Source of the DNA: Butyrivibrio sp. AC2005
GTDB lineage: Bacteria; Bacillota; Clostridia; Lachnospirales; Lachnospiraceae
Length of the DNA: 57,177 nt
Reading direction: 5' to 3'
NCBI RefSeq assembly: GCF_000424145.1
Contig: NZ_KE384139.1
Span: forward strand, 1 to 57,177
The position numbers and the translations under genes were made by a program. The notes beneath the pieces were generated by a model. It had not been told where the DNA came from, ran no database searches, and worked only from the letters and a program-made list of their open reading frames with translations. Each line of letters opens with the position of its first letter. Position 1 is the stretch's first letter. Positions 1 to 8,021 of the stretch are shown piece after piece.

Positions 1-87
<87 letters not shown>

Positions 88-299
88 AAATGTTTATATC
101 AAGTCAAATGACTTAATATCGTTCGTCTGACCAGAACTTAAGCTTGGCTTTTGTTCTGTCCGTTTTACCTTGTTAGGTTTTGTTCTCTGAATATTCTTTT
201 TTGGAATTTTCAGGGTTGCATTACTATTTCATTGTCAATGTGCTTAAATACTGGGCTCGCAGGCTTTTTGATATCTTGCCGTGCGCCGCAGCGATATTT

Positions 300-328
300 A
301 ATATATCACTACCCCTAATATGTGTCAA
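300..328 (-). promoter_or_regulatory. rRNA operon promoter
   Basis: On the minus strand TTGACA (328-323), a 17-base spacer and TATATT (305-300) form a near-consensus housekeeping promoter pointing into the 16S gene, with an A/T-rich stretch upstream that could act as an UP element. The predicted start near 293 leaves a leader of about 200 bases (88-293). I see no tRNA, ORF or clear boxA in that leader. Confidence 0.8.
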
Positions 329-358
329 CAATAAATTTTATTTTTTTACAAAAATTTT

Positions 359-1942
359 TTATTCCCCTAAAAACCTGATCAATCGATCCTGAAAATCATG
401 ATAATATGGCTTCTCAATCATTATTACATGTGAGCCTCCATCAATCATTTCCAGAGAAGAACCTTCCGGTAACATATTTTTTGCTTCACTGATTTTACTA
501 TAATTAAGATATGGATCATTGCTTCCACAAATAATCAGTGTTGGATTCTTAAGTTTTGTAAGATCAATAAGTTCCACATCTTCAGCAACGCAAATATCTC
601 TTCTTCCACCATTAGGACTGTATTCACCATCATAATGCCAGCAGTTTGAGCAGAAAATGTCTATGACATTCTTTTCAGTAACAGAATAATCAAGCGTTCC
701 ATCCTCACATCTCTGAAAGTCATCGGCTGCATGTTCCCATGTATTATGGTGAAAAGCTTCCGTCACTTCATAATCACCAACACCTGTAAGAATCGGAGCA
801 TATAATACTATTTTCCGTATATGTTCAGGATGCATGGCAGCAAATCTGCTAACTGTTACAGTTCCCCAACTCCATCCCAGAATATCAATATTTTCATTAC
901 CGGTATTCTTCACTATTTCATTTACGGCAGCACCTATATCTTCTGCTGCATAATCTGAGTCAGGCATATAACCATCCTCAACTTCCTCAGATTGACCAAA
1001 TCCTGCAATATCCAGTCTCCAGACGTTGTATCCTTCCCTGGCAAGTCTCCTTACAAGACTATAATCCTCATAGTCCGTGTCAAACTCATTGGATGAATAG
1101 GTAACACCATGAATCAGCAGAATGTCTTTCTGTTGTTCTTTACCGCTTACGGAAAGGCAATCCAAATGAAGCTTTACTCCATTTCTCTCCAAAGGAATTT
1201 CAGAGTACTCATATAATGTGGGATTATATAAGATTTTATCAAGATTCTCCGGGGCTATTACATCAGCATCTACATACTTACCTGTTTCAATTGCATTTCC
1301 AAGATCATATTTTTCAGAATACTGCCATATAACATGATTCTGTATAGGAGCAAAATAGGTATTCCTAATCCATAAAGGATTCTCTTTTATTTCTCCGTTC
1401 AAATACTTAAAATAAAAGCTCTGAGTTGTGTATATTACCGGTTTTGTGCCATATTCTTTTTCCATAAGTGCAGACAATTCACGAACCTGTAATAAAACAA
1501 TATCTTTATCCGGCGGATTCTGACGCATATCCCCATACCATTCAACATCAATGGCAGGTATCATTTTCAATTCATAACTTTTTACAGCGTTTTGAAAATT
1601 AGCCATTTGCGTTTCAGCAGGACTATCAAGGCTCAAAAAATGATAAAAACTATATTTGATGTCTGTTTTACTGACGCCTTCATAATTCTCAGCCAGTTTT
1701 TCATCCACAAGACTACTTCCCTCTGTTGCCTTAATATATGCAAAGGAAATACCCTGTTCTGAAACAGAGTGCCAGTCTATTGTTCCCTGATGATGAGAAA
1801 TATCAATTCCTTTCAGTGAATAACGCCTTGACGCTATAGGCACGGAAATAAAAAACAGAACTAATACTATAGAAGTAAGCAGAACTGTTATGAGTATACA
1901 TTTTCTCGAAAACCTCAGCTTTCCCAGCAGCTGTTTCACCAT
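359..1942 (-). CDS. GH25 muramidase fused to an alpha/beta hydrolase, membrane anchored
   Basis: A 527-residue two-enzyme protein. A membrane anchor (about 14-35) is followed by a GH25 lysozyme domain (about 44-240) with the start motif KGIDISHHQG (Asp47) and the catalytic DVEWYGD (Asp132, Glu134). From about 252 to 527 it is an alpha/beta hydrolase: oxyanion strand ILLIHG, nucleophile elbow GWSWG (Ser358), acid in GSNDP (Asp476) and base in GGSHV (His505). GH25 enzymes cleave the MurNAc-GlcNAc bond of peptidoglycan; the ester or amide cut by the second domain cannot be told from sequence. Because both domains follow the single anchor, both should face the outside. The start has AAAGGAG eight bases upstream. 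It lies 80 bases downstream of a short pyruvate kinase gene on the same strand and may share its transcript. Both catalytic sets are complete. Confidence 0.9.
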   Translation of the reverse strand: MVKQLLGKLRFSRKCILITVLLTSIVLVLFFISVPIASRRYSLKGIDISHHQGTIDWHSVSEQGISFAYIKATEGSSLVDEKLAENYEGVSKTDIKYSFYHFLSLDSPAETQMANFQNAVKSYELKMIPAIDVEWYGDMRQNPPDKDIVLLQVRELSALMEKEYGTKPVIYTTQSFYFKYLNGEIKENPLWIRNTYFAPIQNHVIWQYSEKYDLGNAIETGKYVDADVIAPENLDKILYNPTLYEYSEIPLERNGVKLHLDCLSVSGKEQQKDILLIHGVTYSSNEFDTDYEDYSLVRRLAREGYNVWRLDIAGFGQSEEVEDGYMPDSDYAAEDIGAAVNEIVKNTGNENIDILGWSWGTVTVSRFAAMHPEHIRKIVLYAPILTGVGDYEVTEAFHHNTWEHAADDFQRCEDGTLDYSVTEKNVIDIFCSNCWHYDGEYSPNGGRRDICVAEDVELIDLTKLKNPTLIICGSNDPYLNYSKISEAKNMLPEGSSLEMIDGGSHVIMIEKPYYHDFQDRLIRFLGE

Positions 1943-2022
1943 TTCTCACTCCTTTGATCATCGCCCAAGGAGTACAGCTTTGAGAGTATTCCTCAGGTCA
2001 TCCCGGATTATTCATAAAATAT

Positions 2023-3024
2023 TCAGCACAGTCCACGATTATTATTTTGATATTCCCCTGCACTTTCAACAGTTTTTTTCATTATATTGATTACTTCTAC
2101 AGGATAATTGCCTACAGCAGTTTCACCTGTTACCATTACCGAAGTGGCTCCGTCAAGAACAGCATTGAATATGTCACTTACTTCTGCCCTTGTAGGAACA
2201 GGATTTTTTTCCATTGATGTAAGCATTTGAGTCACAACCATAAAACGTTTATTACAGCGGCAACATTTTTCAGCTATATTTTTCTGAACTCCAGGGAGTT
2301 CCCAAAGTGGTACAGCATTTCCAAGATCTCCCCTTGCGATAATTATCTCATCACTTTCTTCCATTATTTCATCAAGCTTATTTATACCACGCATATTTTC
2401 AATCTTGGCATATATTTCTATAGAAGATCCGCCTTCTTTTTGTAATGTATTTTTTAATGAAAGAATATCTTCTTTTCCTCTTACAAAGGGTTGCATAATT
2501 CCCGTAATACCAATATCTACAGCACACCTTATGTTTTCTATGTCAGCTTCTGTCAGCGCATCTTTTTCAATTTCATAATCTTTTATCAGAATACTCTTTC
2601 TGCTTCTTAACAGACCTCCTCTGTCTACTATAGCTTTGGCCGTTCTACCGTCATTTGACATAATATGTGCCTGAATTTTGCCATCGTCAAGCAGAATTAT
2701 CATGTCCTTTTCCAGCTTAGACAAAATAATTTCTTCCAGAGGGACTCCATTTTCTCCCAGAATAAACTCATCACCTTCTGAAAGCAGTAATTCTTTTCCT
2801 AATGCACCTATTCTAAGCTCAGGTCCCTGTAGGTCAATAAGGAGCTTTGGCTCTGTTCCTGCATGAAGCGCTGCCTTCTTCACAGATTCTATAAGGTTGA
2901 TGTTTTCATATATGAAAGAATGCGATAAGTTCAATCGAACCCCTGTCATTCCTTTCTCAAACATTTTTCTTAATGTCTCTTCCTTATTACAGGAAGGACC
3001 GAGTGTGCCATATATCTCTACCAT
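2023..3024 (-). CDS. Short pyruvate kinase homologue (barrel and B domain only)
   Basis: A 333-residue protein matching the TIM-barrel and beta-barrel (B) domains of pyruvate kinase, which transfers phosphate from PEP to ADP. Visible landmarks are the GTLGPSC start, RLNLSH, the B-domain segment around residues 68-150, the active-site segment IYAKIENMRGI with the catalytic Lys, ARGDLG, and the MLTSM and TGETAVG motifs. The C-terminal domain (about 130 residues in standard enzymes, which carries allosteric sites and part of the tetramer interface) is absent: the chain ends just after the barrel. It is probably not the main glycolytic enzyme; a role as an unregulated paralogue is inference. The ribosome site (AGAAAG) is weak. 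It is divergent from the ArsR-like regulator at 3184. Confidence 0.85.
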   Translation of the reverse strand: MVEIYGTLGPSCNKEETLRKMFEKGMTGVRLNLSHSFIYENINLIESVKKAALHAGTEPKLLIDLQGPELRIGALGKELLLSEGDEFILGENGVPLEEIILSKLEKDMIILLDDGKIQAHIMSNDGRTAKAIVDRGGLLRSRKSILIKDYEIEKDALTEADIENIRCAVDIGITGIMQPFVRGKEDILSLKNTLQKEGGSSIEIYAKIENMRGINKLDEIMEESDEIIIARGDLGNAVPLWELPGVQKNIAEKCCRCNKRFMVVTQMLTSMEKNPVPTRAEVSDIFNAVLDGATSVMVTGETAVGNYPVEVINIMKKTVESAGEYQNNNRGLC

Positions 3025-3183
3025 AATATTCTTTCTTTTCTAAATTATTCTTTTGTATATATTTATAGAAGTTAAGCAGTAATTACAATGTACATAATTA
3101 AGTTTTCAATCACTTGAATCCTACATTATATATATGATATCATGTTTTTATTAAATATTTTACTTTTATTTAAAGGAGTAGGC

Positions 3184-4104
3184 ATGCTGCATATAAAATC
3201 TCTTTCAGAGGGACTGGATCTTTTCAAAGCTTTAGGATCTGATGTCAGAATAGAAATCATTAAAATTCTGCTTGAAAATAACGGCATGAATATGAACGAG
3301 CTTGCAGGCAGATTAAATATTACTAACGGAGCTCTTACAAGTCATATACGTAAGTTGGAGGAATGTGGCCTTATCACAGTAAGCAATGAAACAAATGGTC
3401 ACGGAAACCAGAAAATATGCTCTGTCCACGTAGACAAAATTCTTATAGATATCCAGGATGAGCAGCATGATGAGAATATTTATACCGCAGATATAAAGGT
3501 TGGACAGTTTTCAGATTATGATGTGTATCCAACCTGTGGTTTAGCCTCTTCTACTCAGATAATTGGTCAGGTAGACGATACGCGATACTTCTCTCATCCC
3601 GATCGTTACAATGCCGATATTCTCTGGTTTACCAAGGGCTATGTGGAATATGTCGTTCCAAACTTTATTCCATTCAATCAGAAGATAGATGAAATCTGTA
3701 TATCCGCTGAGCTTTCAAGTGAAGCCCCCGGTGTTAATAACGTCTGGCCTTCTGATATTTCTTTCTATCTTAATAATGAATTTTTGGGTACATGGATTTC
3801 TCCCGGTGACTTTGGTGATGTGAAGGGTATTTTCACTCCGGATTGGTGGTTTCCAAATTGGAATCAATATGGTCTTTTAAAAATGCTTGTTATTAATCAT
3901 CGAGGTACCTTTATAGATGGTCTTCAGATTTCAGATATTACTATAGATCATTTTAATCTTACAAGTAAGAGCGGAATTAAGTTTAAAATGGCTGTTCCTG
4001 AAGATGCAGAGCATGTTGGTGGTCTTACAATATTTGGAAAAACCTTCGGAAATTATAGTCAGGATATAAATGTAAAGATTGCTTATAGTCCGATTGAGGC
4101 ATAA
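3184..4104 (+). CDS. ArsR-type winged-helix regulator with a large C-terminal domain
   Basis: A 306-residue protein. The first ~80 residues form a winged helix of the ArsR/SmtB type (ALGSDVRIEIIKILLENNGM, then the recognition helix in ITNGALTSHIRKLEE). The remaining ~220 residues are rich in aromatic and beta-forming segments (for example WPSDISFYLNN and TPDWWFPNWNQYG), suggesting a jelly-roll-like ligand-binding domain; I do not recognise a family. Metal-binding cysteine clusters typical of ArsR are not seen, so the effector is more likely organic. The in-frame ATG at 3142 is rejected because AAAGGAG sits seven bases before the ATG at 3184. It is divergent from the pyruvate kinase/GH25 pair, which is the obvious candidate target, and ends in a bidirectional terminator. 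Confidence 0.75.
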   Translation: MLHIKSLSEGLDLFKALGSDVRIEIIKILLENNGMNMNELAGRLNITNGALTSHIRKLEECGLITVSNETNGHGNQKICSVHVDKILIDIQDEQHDENIYTADIKVGQFSDYDVYPTCGLASSTQIIGQVDDTRYFSHPDRYNADILWFTKGYVEYVVPNFIPFNQKIDEICISAELSSEAPGVNNVWPSDISFYLNNEFLGTWISPGDFGDVKGIFTPDWWFPNWNQYGLLKMLVINHRGTFIDGLQISDITIDHFNLTSKSGIKFKMAVPEDAEHVGGLTIFGKTFGNYSQDINVKIAYSPIEA

Positions 4105-4133
4105 AAAAACCTTCCCGCGGGGGAAGGTTTTTT
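4103..4133. terminator. Bidirectional intrinsic terminator
   Basis: Stem ACCTTCCC (4109-4116), loop GCGG, stem GGGAAGGT (4121-4128), flanked by an A run on the left and a T run on the right, so it can stop transcription from both sides. It separates the convergent regulator and chemoreceptor genes. The stem resembles the tail hairpin of the repeat family described in this window. Confidence 0.9.
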
Positions 4134-4134
4134 A

Positions 4135-5778
4135 TTACTTAAAGAATTCCATATCTCGATTCAATTTCTCTGAGATATCTCTCAAATCATTTGCTTCATT
4201 AGCAAGCATAAGTACTGTATTGGAAAGCTCCTGCATGGATGCTCCTGTCTCCTGAGATGATGCAGCATTTTCTTCTGATATTGCGGAAAGAGCATCCATT
4301 GTATCCGATACTGCATCCTTGGAAGATGCGCATTGCTCAGCACCAGCGCTTATCACTTTAACTCCACCAACTGTAGAATCAATATCCTCAAGCATGCCGT
4401 TTATGGAATCAATTGTCTCACCAAGCGCTTCCTGTTGTTCAAGATTACCATGTTTTACATCTTCTGCTGCCTGTACTGCTGCTGATGCATCTTCAAGAAG
4501 AACTTCCATCTCCTTTTTAATATCATCAGCCATAACCTTTGAATCCTCGGCAAGCTTACCGATTTCCTCAGCTACAACAGAGAAGCCTCTTCCGGCATCG
4601 CCAGCTCTTGCTGCTTCTATTGAAGCATTTAAGGAAAGAAGGTTTGTCTGCGTAGCTATGGAAGTAATTCCCTCAACCTTTGCAGATATATTGGTTACAG
4701 CTTCCTGTGTTCTTGTAATAGTTTCCGAAATTTCGTCTATCTTTGCTGTCATTTCCGTTGATGAATTTTGCAGCGATGATAATGATTTACCTGATACTTC
4801 GGAAGCCTCTTTCATCTTAGCAGCAAGTGAATCAAGGTCCTGTGTGGATGACTGAACATTTCCTACAGCATCCCCTATAAGTATTACATTCTCTGCCGCA
4901 CTCTGAATCTCTCCTGCCTGCTGAGTAGCACCCTGTGCAATCTCCTGCACTGCATTTGAAACGTCCTCTGTTGTCTGTGATATTCTATTTGCCATATCTG
5001 ACAGATCAGTAGATGAAGTGTTTACCGTAACGGCAGATTTTCTTATATCAGCTACTATAGAACTGAGCTTTTCAATGAGGGCATTTGTATTATTAAGTGC
5101 TTCTCCAAGTTCATCATTTCTATCAAGGAACCTGTCTGCCTTTTTAAACTCACCCTTTGCGAGATATTGAATACTCTCATTTATTGCCCCGATCGCACCT
5201 GCCATGTTTATTGCTGCTCTGATTGCAACGATAATAGCTATTGCCATTAACACAAAGCTAATAATAAGCATGAAAATTATAGATTTAAAAACCTGCTCTT
5301 CAACCGATTTACGTGATACACCTGTAAAAGCCATGGATACTACCTTTCCGGAGGTATCCTTAACCGGAACATAAGCAACAAAATATGGAGTTCCCGCAAC
5401 CTGGGTATTGGTGGATGTAAAGGTGTTTCCACCTTGTATTACTGCAGCTATAACTGAATCTGCTGCTTTAGTGCCTATTACACTACTTCCGAGAGATGAA
5501 TTTTTTCTGGTATCACCATCGAACCAGGTGAAATCATAGCCGGCATTTTGTTTAAGTGCAATCTCCGTTTCGTTATCTCCGGCTTCTCTGTCTGTAAGAT
5601 GTGATGCAATATCTCTGTAGGTGTATGCTGATGCCAGCAACCCTTTTAACACCTCATCTTCCATGCCTGAACGCATAAACAATATACCTGTTATCAGCAT
5701 AGCTATAGTGATAACAAATGCCGGTAAAACTGCTATTAGCGCAATTTCCTTTCGTACCGAAAAAATCTTTTCCCTCAT
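4135..5778 (-). CDS. Methyl-accepting chemotaxis protein
   Basis: A 547-residue transmembrane chemoreceptor. A first membrane segment (about 10-32) is followed by an extracellular sensor of single-Cache type (about 35-165, ending in the typical PVKDTSGKVVSMAFTGVS-like segment), a second membrane segment (about 170-195, IIFMLIISFVLMAIAIIVAI), a HAMP-like linker and a long helical signalling domain. The tip contains the conserved hairpin ATQTNLLSLNASIEAARAG and GRGFSVVAEEI, which contacts CheA and CheW. It implies that the cell is motile or derives from a motile lineage. The ligand is not predictable. I start at the ATG at 5778 because AAGGGGG lies upstream; the in-frame ATG at 5811 has no ribosome site. 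Confidence 0.94.
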   Translation of the reverse strand: MREKIFSVRKEIALIAVLPAFVITIAMLITGILFMRSGMEDEVLKGLLASAYTYRDIASHLTDREAGDNETEIALKQNAGYDFTWFDGDTRKNSSLGSSVIGTKAADSVIAAVIQGGNTFTSTNTQVAGTPYFVAYVPVKDTSGKVVSMAFTGVSRKSVEEQVFKSIIFMLIISFVLMAIAIIVAIRAAINMAGAIGAINESIQYLAKGEFKKADRFLDRNDELGEALNNTNALIEKLSSIVADIRKSAVTVNTSSTDLSDMANRISQTTEDVSNAVQEIAQGATQQAGEIQSAAENVILIGDAVGNVQSSTQDLDSLAAKMKEASEVSGKSLSSLQNSSTEMTAKIDEISETITRTQEAVTNISAKVEGITSIATQTNLLSLNASIEAARAGDAGRGFSVVAEEIGKLAEDSKVMADDIKKEMEVLLEDASAAVQAAEDVKHGNLEQQEALGETIDSINGMLEDIDSTVGGVKVISAGAEQCASSKDAVSDTMDALSAISEENAASSQETGASMQELSNTVLMLANEANDLRDISEKLNRDMEFFK

Positions 5779-5953
5779 AAAAACCCCCTTGCAAAAAATC
5801 AGAACGACCATGAATGCAAATAATTGTTTGCAAAATAATTATACTTGTTAAAATCATGTCATTTCAACAGTATCCCTGTGGTATTATCTAAATTTTTTAT
5901 GAAATATTTACTCATCTAAATACTATTTCTATAAAATAAAGTTTCATAAAAGG

Positions 5954-5985
5954 AAAAGACGACAAGTCACAAAACTCGTCGTCTT
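5954..5985 (-). terminator. Probable terminator of the sugar importer operon
   Basis: Inverted repeat AAGACGAC (5956-5963) / GTCGTCTT (5978-5985), extendable by three more pairs after one mismatch. It lies ten bases beyond the stop codon of the permease gene at 5996. On the minus strand it is followed by TTTTCCTTTT, a broken T run, so termination may be incomplete. Confidence 0.6.
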
Positions 5986-5995
5986 ATACAGGTTA

Positions 5996-6916
5996 TTATT
6001 TAATTCCGCTGATTGCAATTGATTCAATGATAACTCTCTGGAACAGGAAGAATAGTACCAGTGTAGGAAGCATTGCTATTACCGATGCTGCCATAATAAG
6101 AGCATAATCACTTTGAATTGCATAATATGAATTGAAGGATCTGATGACTACCTGAAGTGTCCAGTGCTTTTCACTTCTAAGGAAAATCGTAGGTGCAAGA
6201 TAATCATTCCATATTCCCATGAACCAAAGCATAAGCTGTGTTCCAAGGGCTCCTTTCATAAGTGGAAGGAAAATCTTGTAGTAAATTTCAAAGTAATTAC
6301 AGCCATCGATTTTTGCTGCATCCATAAGCTCAGTAGGAATACTATAGAGGTTCTGTCTAAGGAAAAAGATCATACTGACATTACCAAAGCATCCCGGAAT
6401 GATAAGCGGTGCAAGTGAGTTTGTCCATCCAAGCTTTGTAAAAAGTACATACTGCGGAATCATAACTACAGCAAAGGGAATCATGATTGTCGCAAGCAGT
6501 GCTAAAAACAATGCATTTTTTCCTCTGAAATTCATCTTGGCAAATGCAAAAGCTGCAAGTGATGAAGTAAAGCCACCTATCAGAAGTACCGGTATTTCCA
6601 CGGTTATTGTGTTTATGATACCAGTAATAAACTGTCCTTTACTTAGGACCTGACTGTATTTTCCGATCAGAATAGGATTTGGAAACAAAGTTAAAGTTCC
6701 CGAAAGTATCTGATTTTTAGTCATAAATGATGTTGCAACCATATAAATAAGCGGGAACACCATTGTTATTGCAAATGCAAAGAGCAAAATGAAGATTATT
6801 ACATTAGCAATCTTCTCTTTGGAAGATGTGACGCGATCTGTCTGATAATCTTTTGTACTTGACTTTGCTCTCTTAGCAGAGCTCTGTTCTGTATTTGTAT
6901 TTAAAGCTATTTCCAT
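5996..6916 (-). CDS. Sugar ABC transporter permease, MalG/UgpE type
   Basis: A 306-residue inner-membrane permease of the carbohydrate uptake-1 family with about six membrane segments. The EAA-type loop that docks the ATPase is MDAAKIDGCNYFEIYYKIFL near residues 200-220. It ends in ISGIK, a usual C-terminus for this family. The first ~30 residues are a hydrophilic Ser/Lys/Thr-rich tail. A strong AAAGGAGGTG ribosome site precedes the ATG. It is the last gene of the binding protein-permease-permease operon, 14 bases after its partner. No ATPase gene is present nearby, so energy must come from a shared MsmX/UgpC-type ATPase encoded elsewhere (inference from family practice). Confidence 0.95.
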   Translation of the reverse strand: MEIALNTNTEQSSAKRAKSSTKDYQTDRVTSSKEKIANVIIFILLFAFAITMVFPLIYMVATSFMTKNQILSGTLTLFPNPILIGKYSQVLSKGQFITGIINTITVEIPVLLIGGFTSSLAAFAFAKMNFRGKNALFLALLATIMIPFAVVMIPQYVLFTKLGWTNSLAPLIIPGCFGNVSMIFFLRQNLYSIPTELMDAAKIDGCNYFEIYYKIFLPLMKGALGTQLMLWFMGIWNDYLAPTIFLRSEKHWTLQVVIRSFNSYYAIQSDYALIMAASVIAMLPTLVLFFLFQRVIIESIAISGIK

Positions 6917-6930
6917 CTGTCACACCTCCT

Positions 6931-7848
6931 TTACTCTATAGTTTTTACCCATTTATCCTGGCCCCAGAAATTGATAGCCGTGATAATGAATATGATGATT
7001 GCAAGAATTACTGCTACTGCACTACCATAGCCAAGCTGACCGTTGGTAAATGCTTTTTCAAAAAGGTAGAAAACAACTGTAGCTGAGCTATAGTTAGGTC
7101 CGCCTGATGGTGTCATAACCTGAACCTCTACAAATACCTGGAAACCGCCGATCAGTGATGTGATTAAAATGTAGAAGGTAACGGGTGAAAGAAGCGGTAA
7201 CGTAATGTTCTTAAACTTCTGCCAGCTGTTCGCACCGTCTATCATTGCAGCTTCGTAGTAATCACGTGGAATGTTCTGAAGCCCAGCCAGGTAAAGTATT
7301 ATTGTTCCTCCAAGTCCCTTCCATACCATGAATATGATCAGGGAGATTTTTACCATTACTTCATCTCCAAGCCAGTTAGGGCCATGCAATCCCGTAAGTG
7401 CTTTATAAATTCCGTTTAAGAGACCATAATCATAGTTAAAAACCCATGCCCAAAGTATTGATACCGCAACCAGTGATGATACAACAGGTACGTAGTACAT
7501 AGTGGTTAAAACTCTCTTACCGGGAAGCTTTCTGTTTAAGCCCATAGCTATAAGAATACCAAGTATCATTCCTATCGGAATTCCTATCATATAGATGATT
7601 GTCGTTCCCATTGCTTTCCAGAACTTAGCATCATTTATTATTTTAATGTAGTTTCTGAGTCCAACTATATTTCCCAATAAAGAGTTAATTCCTGTCCATT
7701 TGCTTGTGCTGGCAATCAGAGCAAATACGATAGGATAAGCCATAAAAAGCATGAACCCGATAAAAGGTGCTGCAATAAAAAGCCATGCCCATCTCTCTTC
7801 TCTCTTTGCCATCGCAGACATATGAACTTTTGTTTTATTTGATGTCAT
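6931..7848 (-). CDS. Sugar ABC transporter permease, MalF/UgpA type
   Basis: A 305-residue integral membrane protein forming the heterodimeric channel with the product of the gene at 5996. Family marks are the N-terminal segment RWAWLFIAAPFIGFMLFMAY, about six membrane helices and the ATPase-docking loop YEAAMIDGANSWQKFKNITL near residues 195-215. AAGGAGC precedes the ATG. It is separated from the upstream binding-protein gene by a 173-base gap holding a perfect 11-bp hairpin and a copy of the structured repeat, a layout that commonly gives more binding protein than permease. Confidence 0.95.
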   Translation of the reverse strand: MTSNKTKVHMSAMAKREERWAWLFIAAPFIGFMLFMAYPIVFALIASTSKWTGINSLLGNIVGLRNYIKIINDAKFWKAMGTTIIYMIGIPIGMILGILIAMGLNRKLPGKRVLTTMYYVPVVSSLVAVSILWAWVFNYDYGLLNGIYKALTGLHGPNWLGDEVMVKISLIIFMVWKGLGGTIILYLAGLQNIPRDYYEAAMIDGANSWQKFKNITLPLLSPVTFYILITSLIGGFQVFVEVQVMTPSGGPNYSSATVVFYLFEKAFTNGQLGYGSAVAVILAIIIFIITAINFWGQDKWVKTIE

Positions 7849-7869
7849 AAGTATTGCTCCTTAATAAAT

Positions 7870-7897
7870 GAAGTTCCTCTGTAAGTAGAGGAACTTC
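7870..7897 (-). promoter_or_regulatory. Intercistronic hairpin between binding protein and permease
   Basis: Perfect 11-bp inverted repeat GAAGTTCCTCT (7870-7880) / AGAGGAACTTC (7887-7897) with a 6-base loop. It sits about 20 bases upstream of the permease start and has no T run on either side, so it reads better as an mRNA-stabilising or translation-modulating hairpin than as a terminator. Confidence 0.75.
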
Positions 7898-7908
7898 GAC
7901 AGTGATAA

Positions 7909-7957
7909 CCCTCATCCGTCAGCTTCGCTGACACCTTCCCCCTCTAGGGGGAAGGCA
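7909..7957 (+). repeat. Structured intergenic repeat, short form (copy 1)
   Basis: Head CCCTCATCCG, hairpin GTCAGC-TTC-GCTGAC, then the tail palindrome CCTTCCCCCT/AGGGGGAAGG and a final C. It is one of six copies in this window, all in the same orientation. This copy lies inside the binding protein-permease operon. Confidence 0.9.
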
Positions 7958-8021
7958 TTATTATTTTTTAATACAATTCATATAACAGAGGTAAATCATT
8001 GTTGCAAATATTCAGCTATTA

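Noticed and set aside
233..238. Second rRNA promoter from an isolated TTGACA on the minus strand
   Set aside because: No -10 box lies 16-18 bases downstream.
180..392. Small open frame in the rRNA upstream region
   Set aside because: It overlaps the rRNA promoter on the opposite strand and has no ribosome site.
4319..4855. 178-codon plus-strand open frame opposite the chemoreceptor
   Set aside because: Ser/Ala/Ile-rich shadow of the coiled-coil signalling domain.
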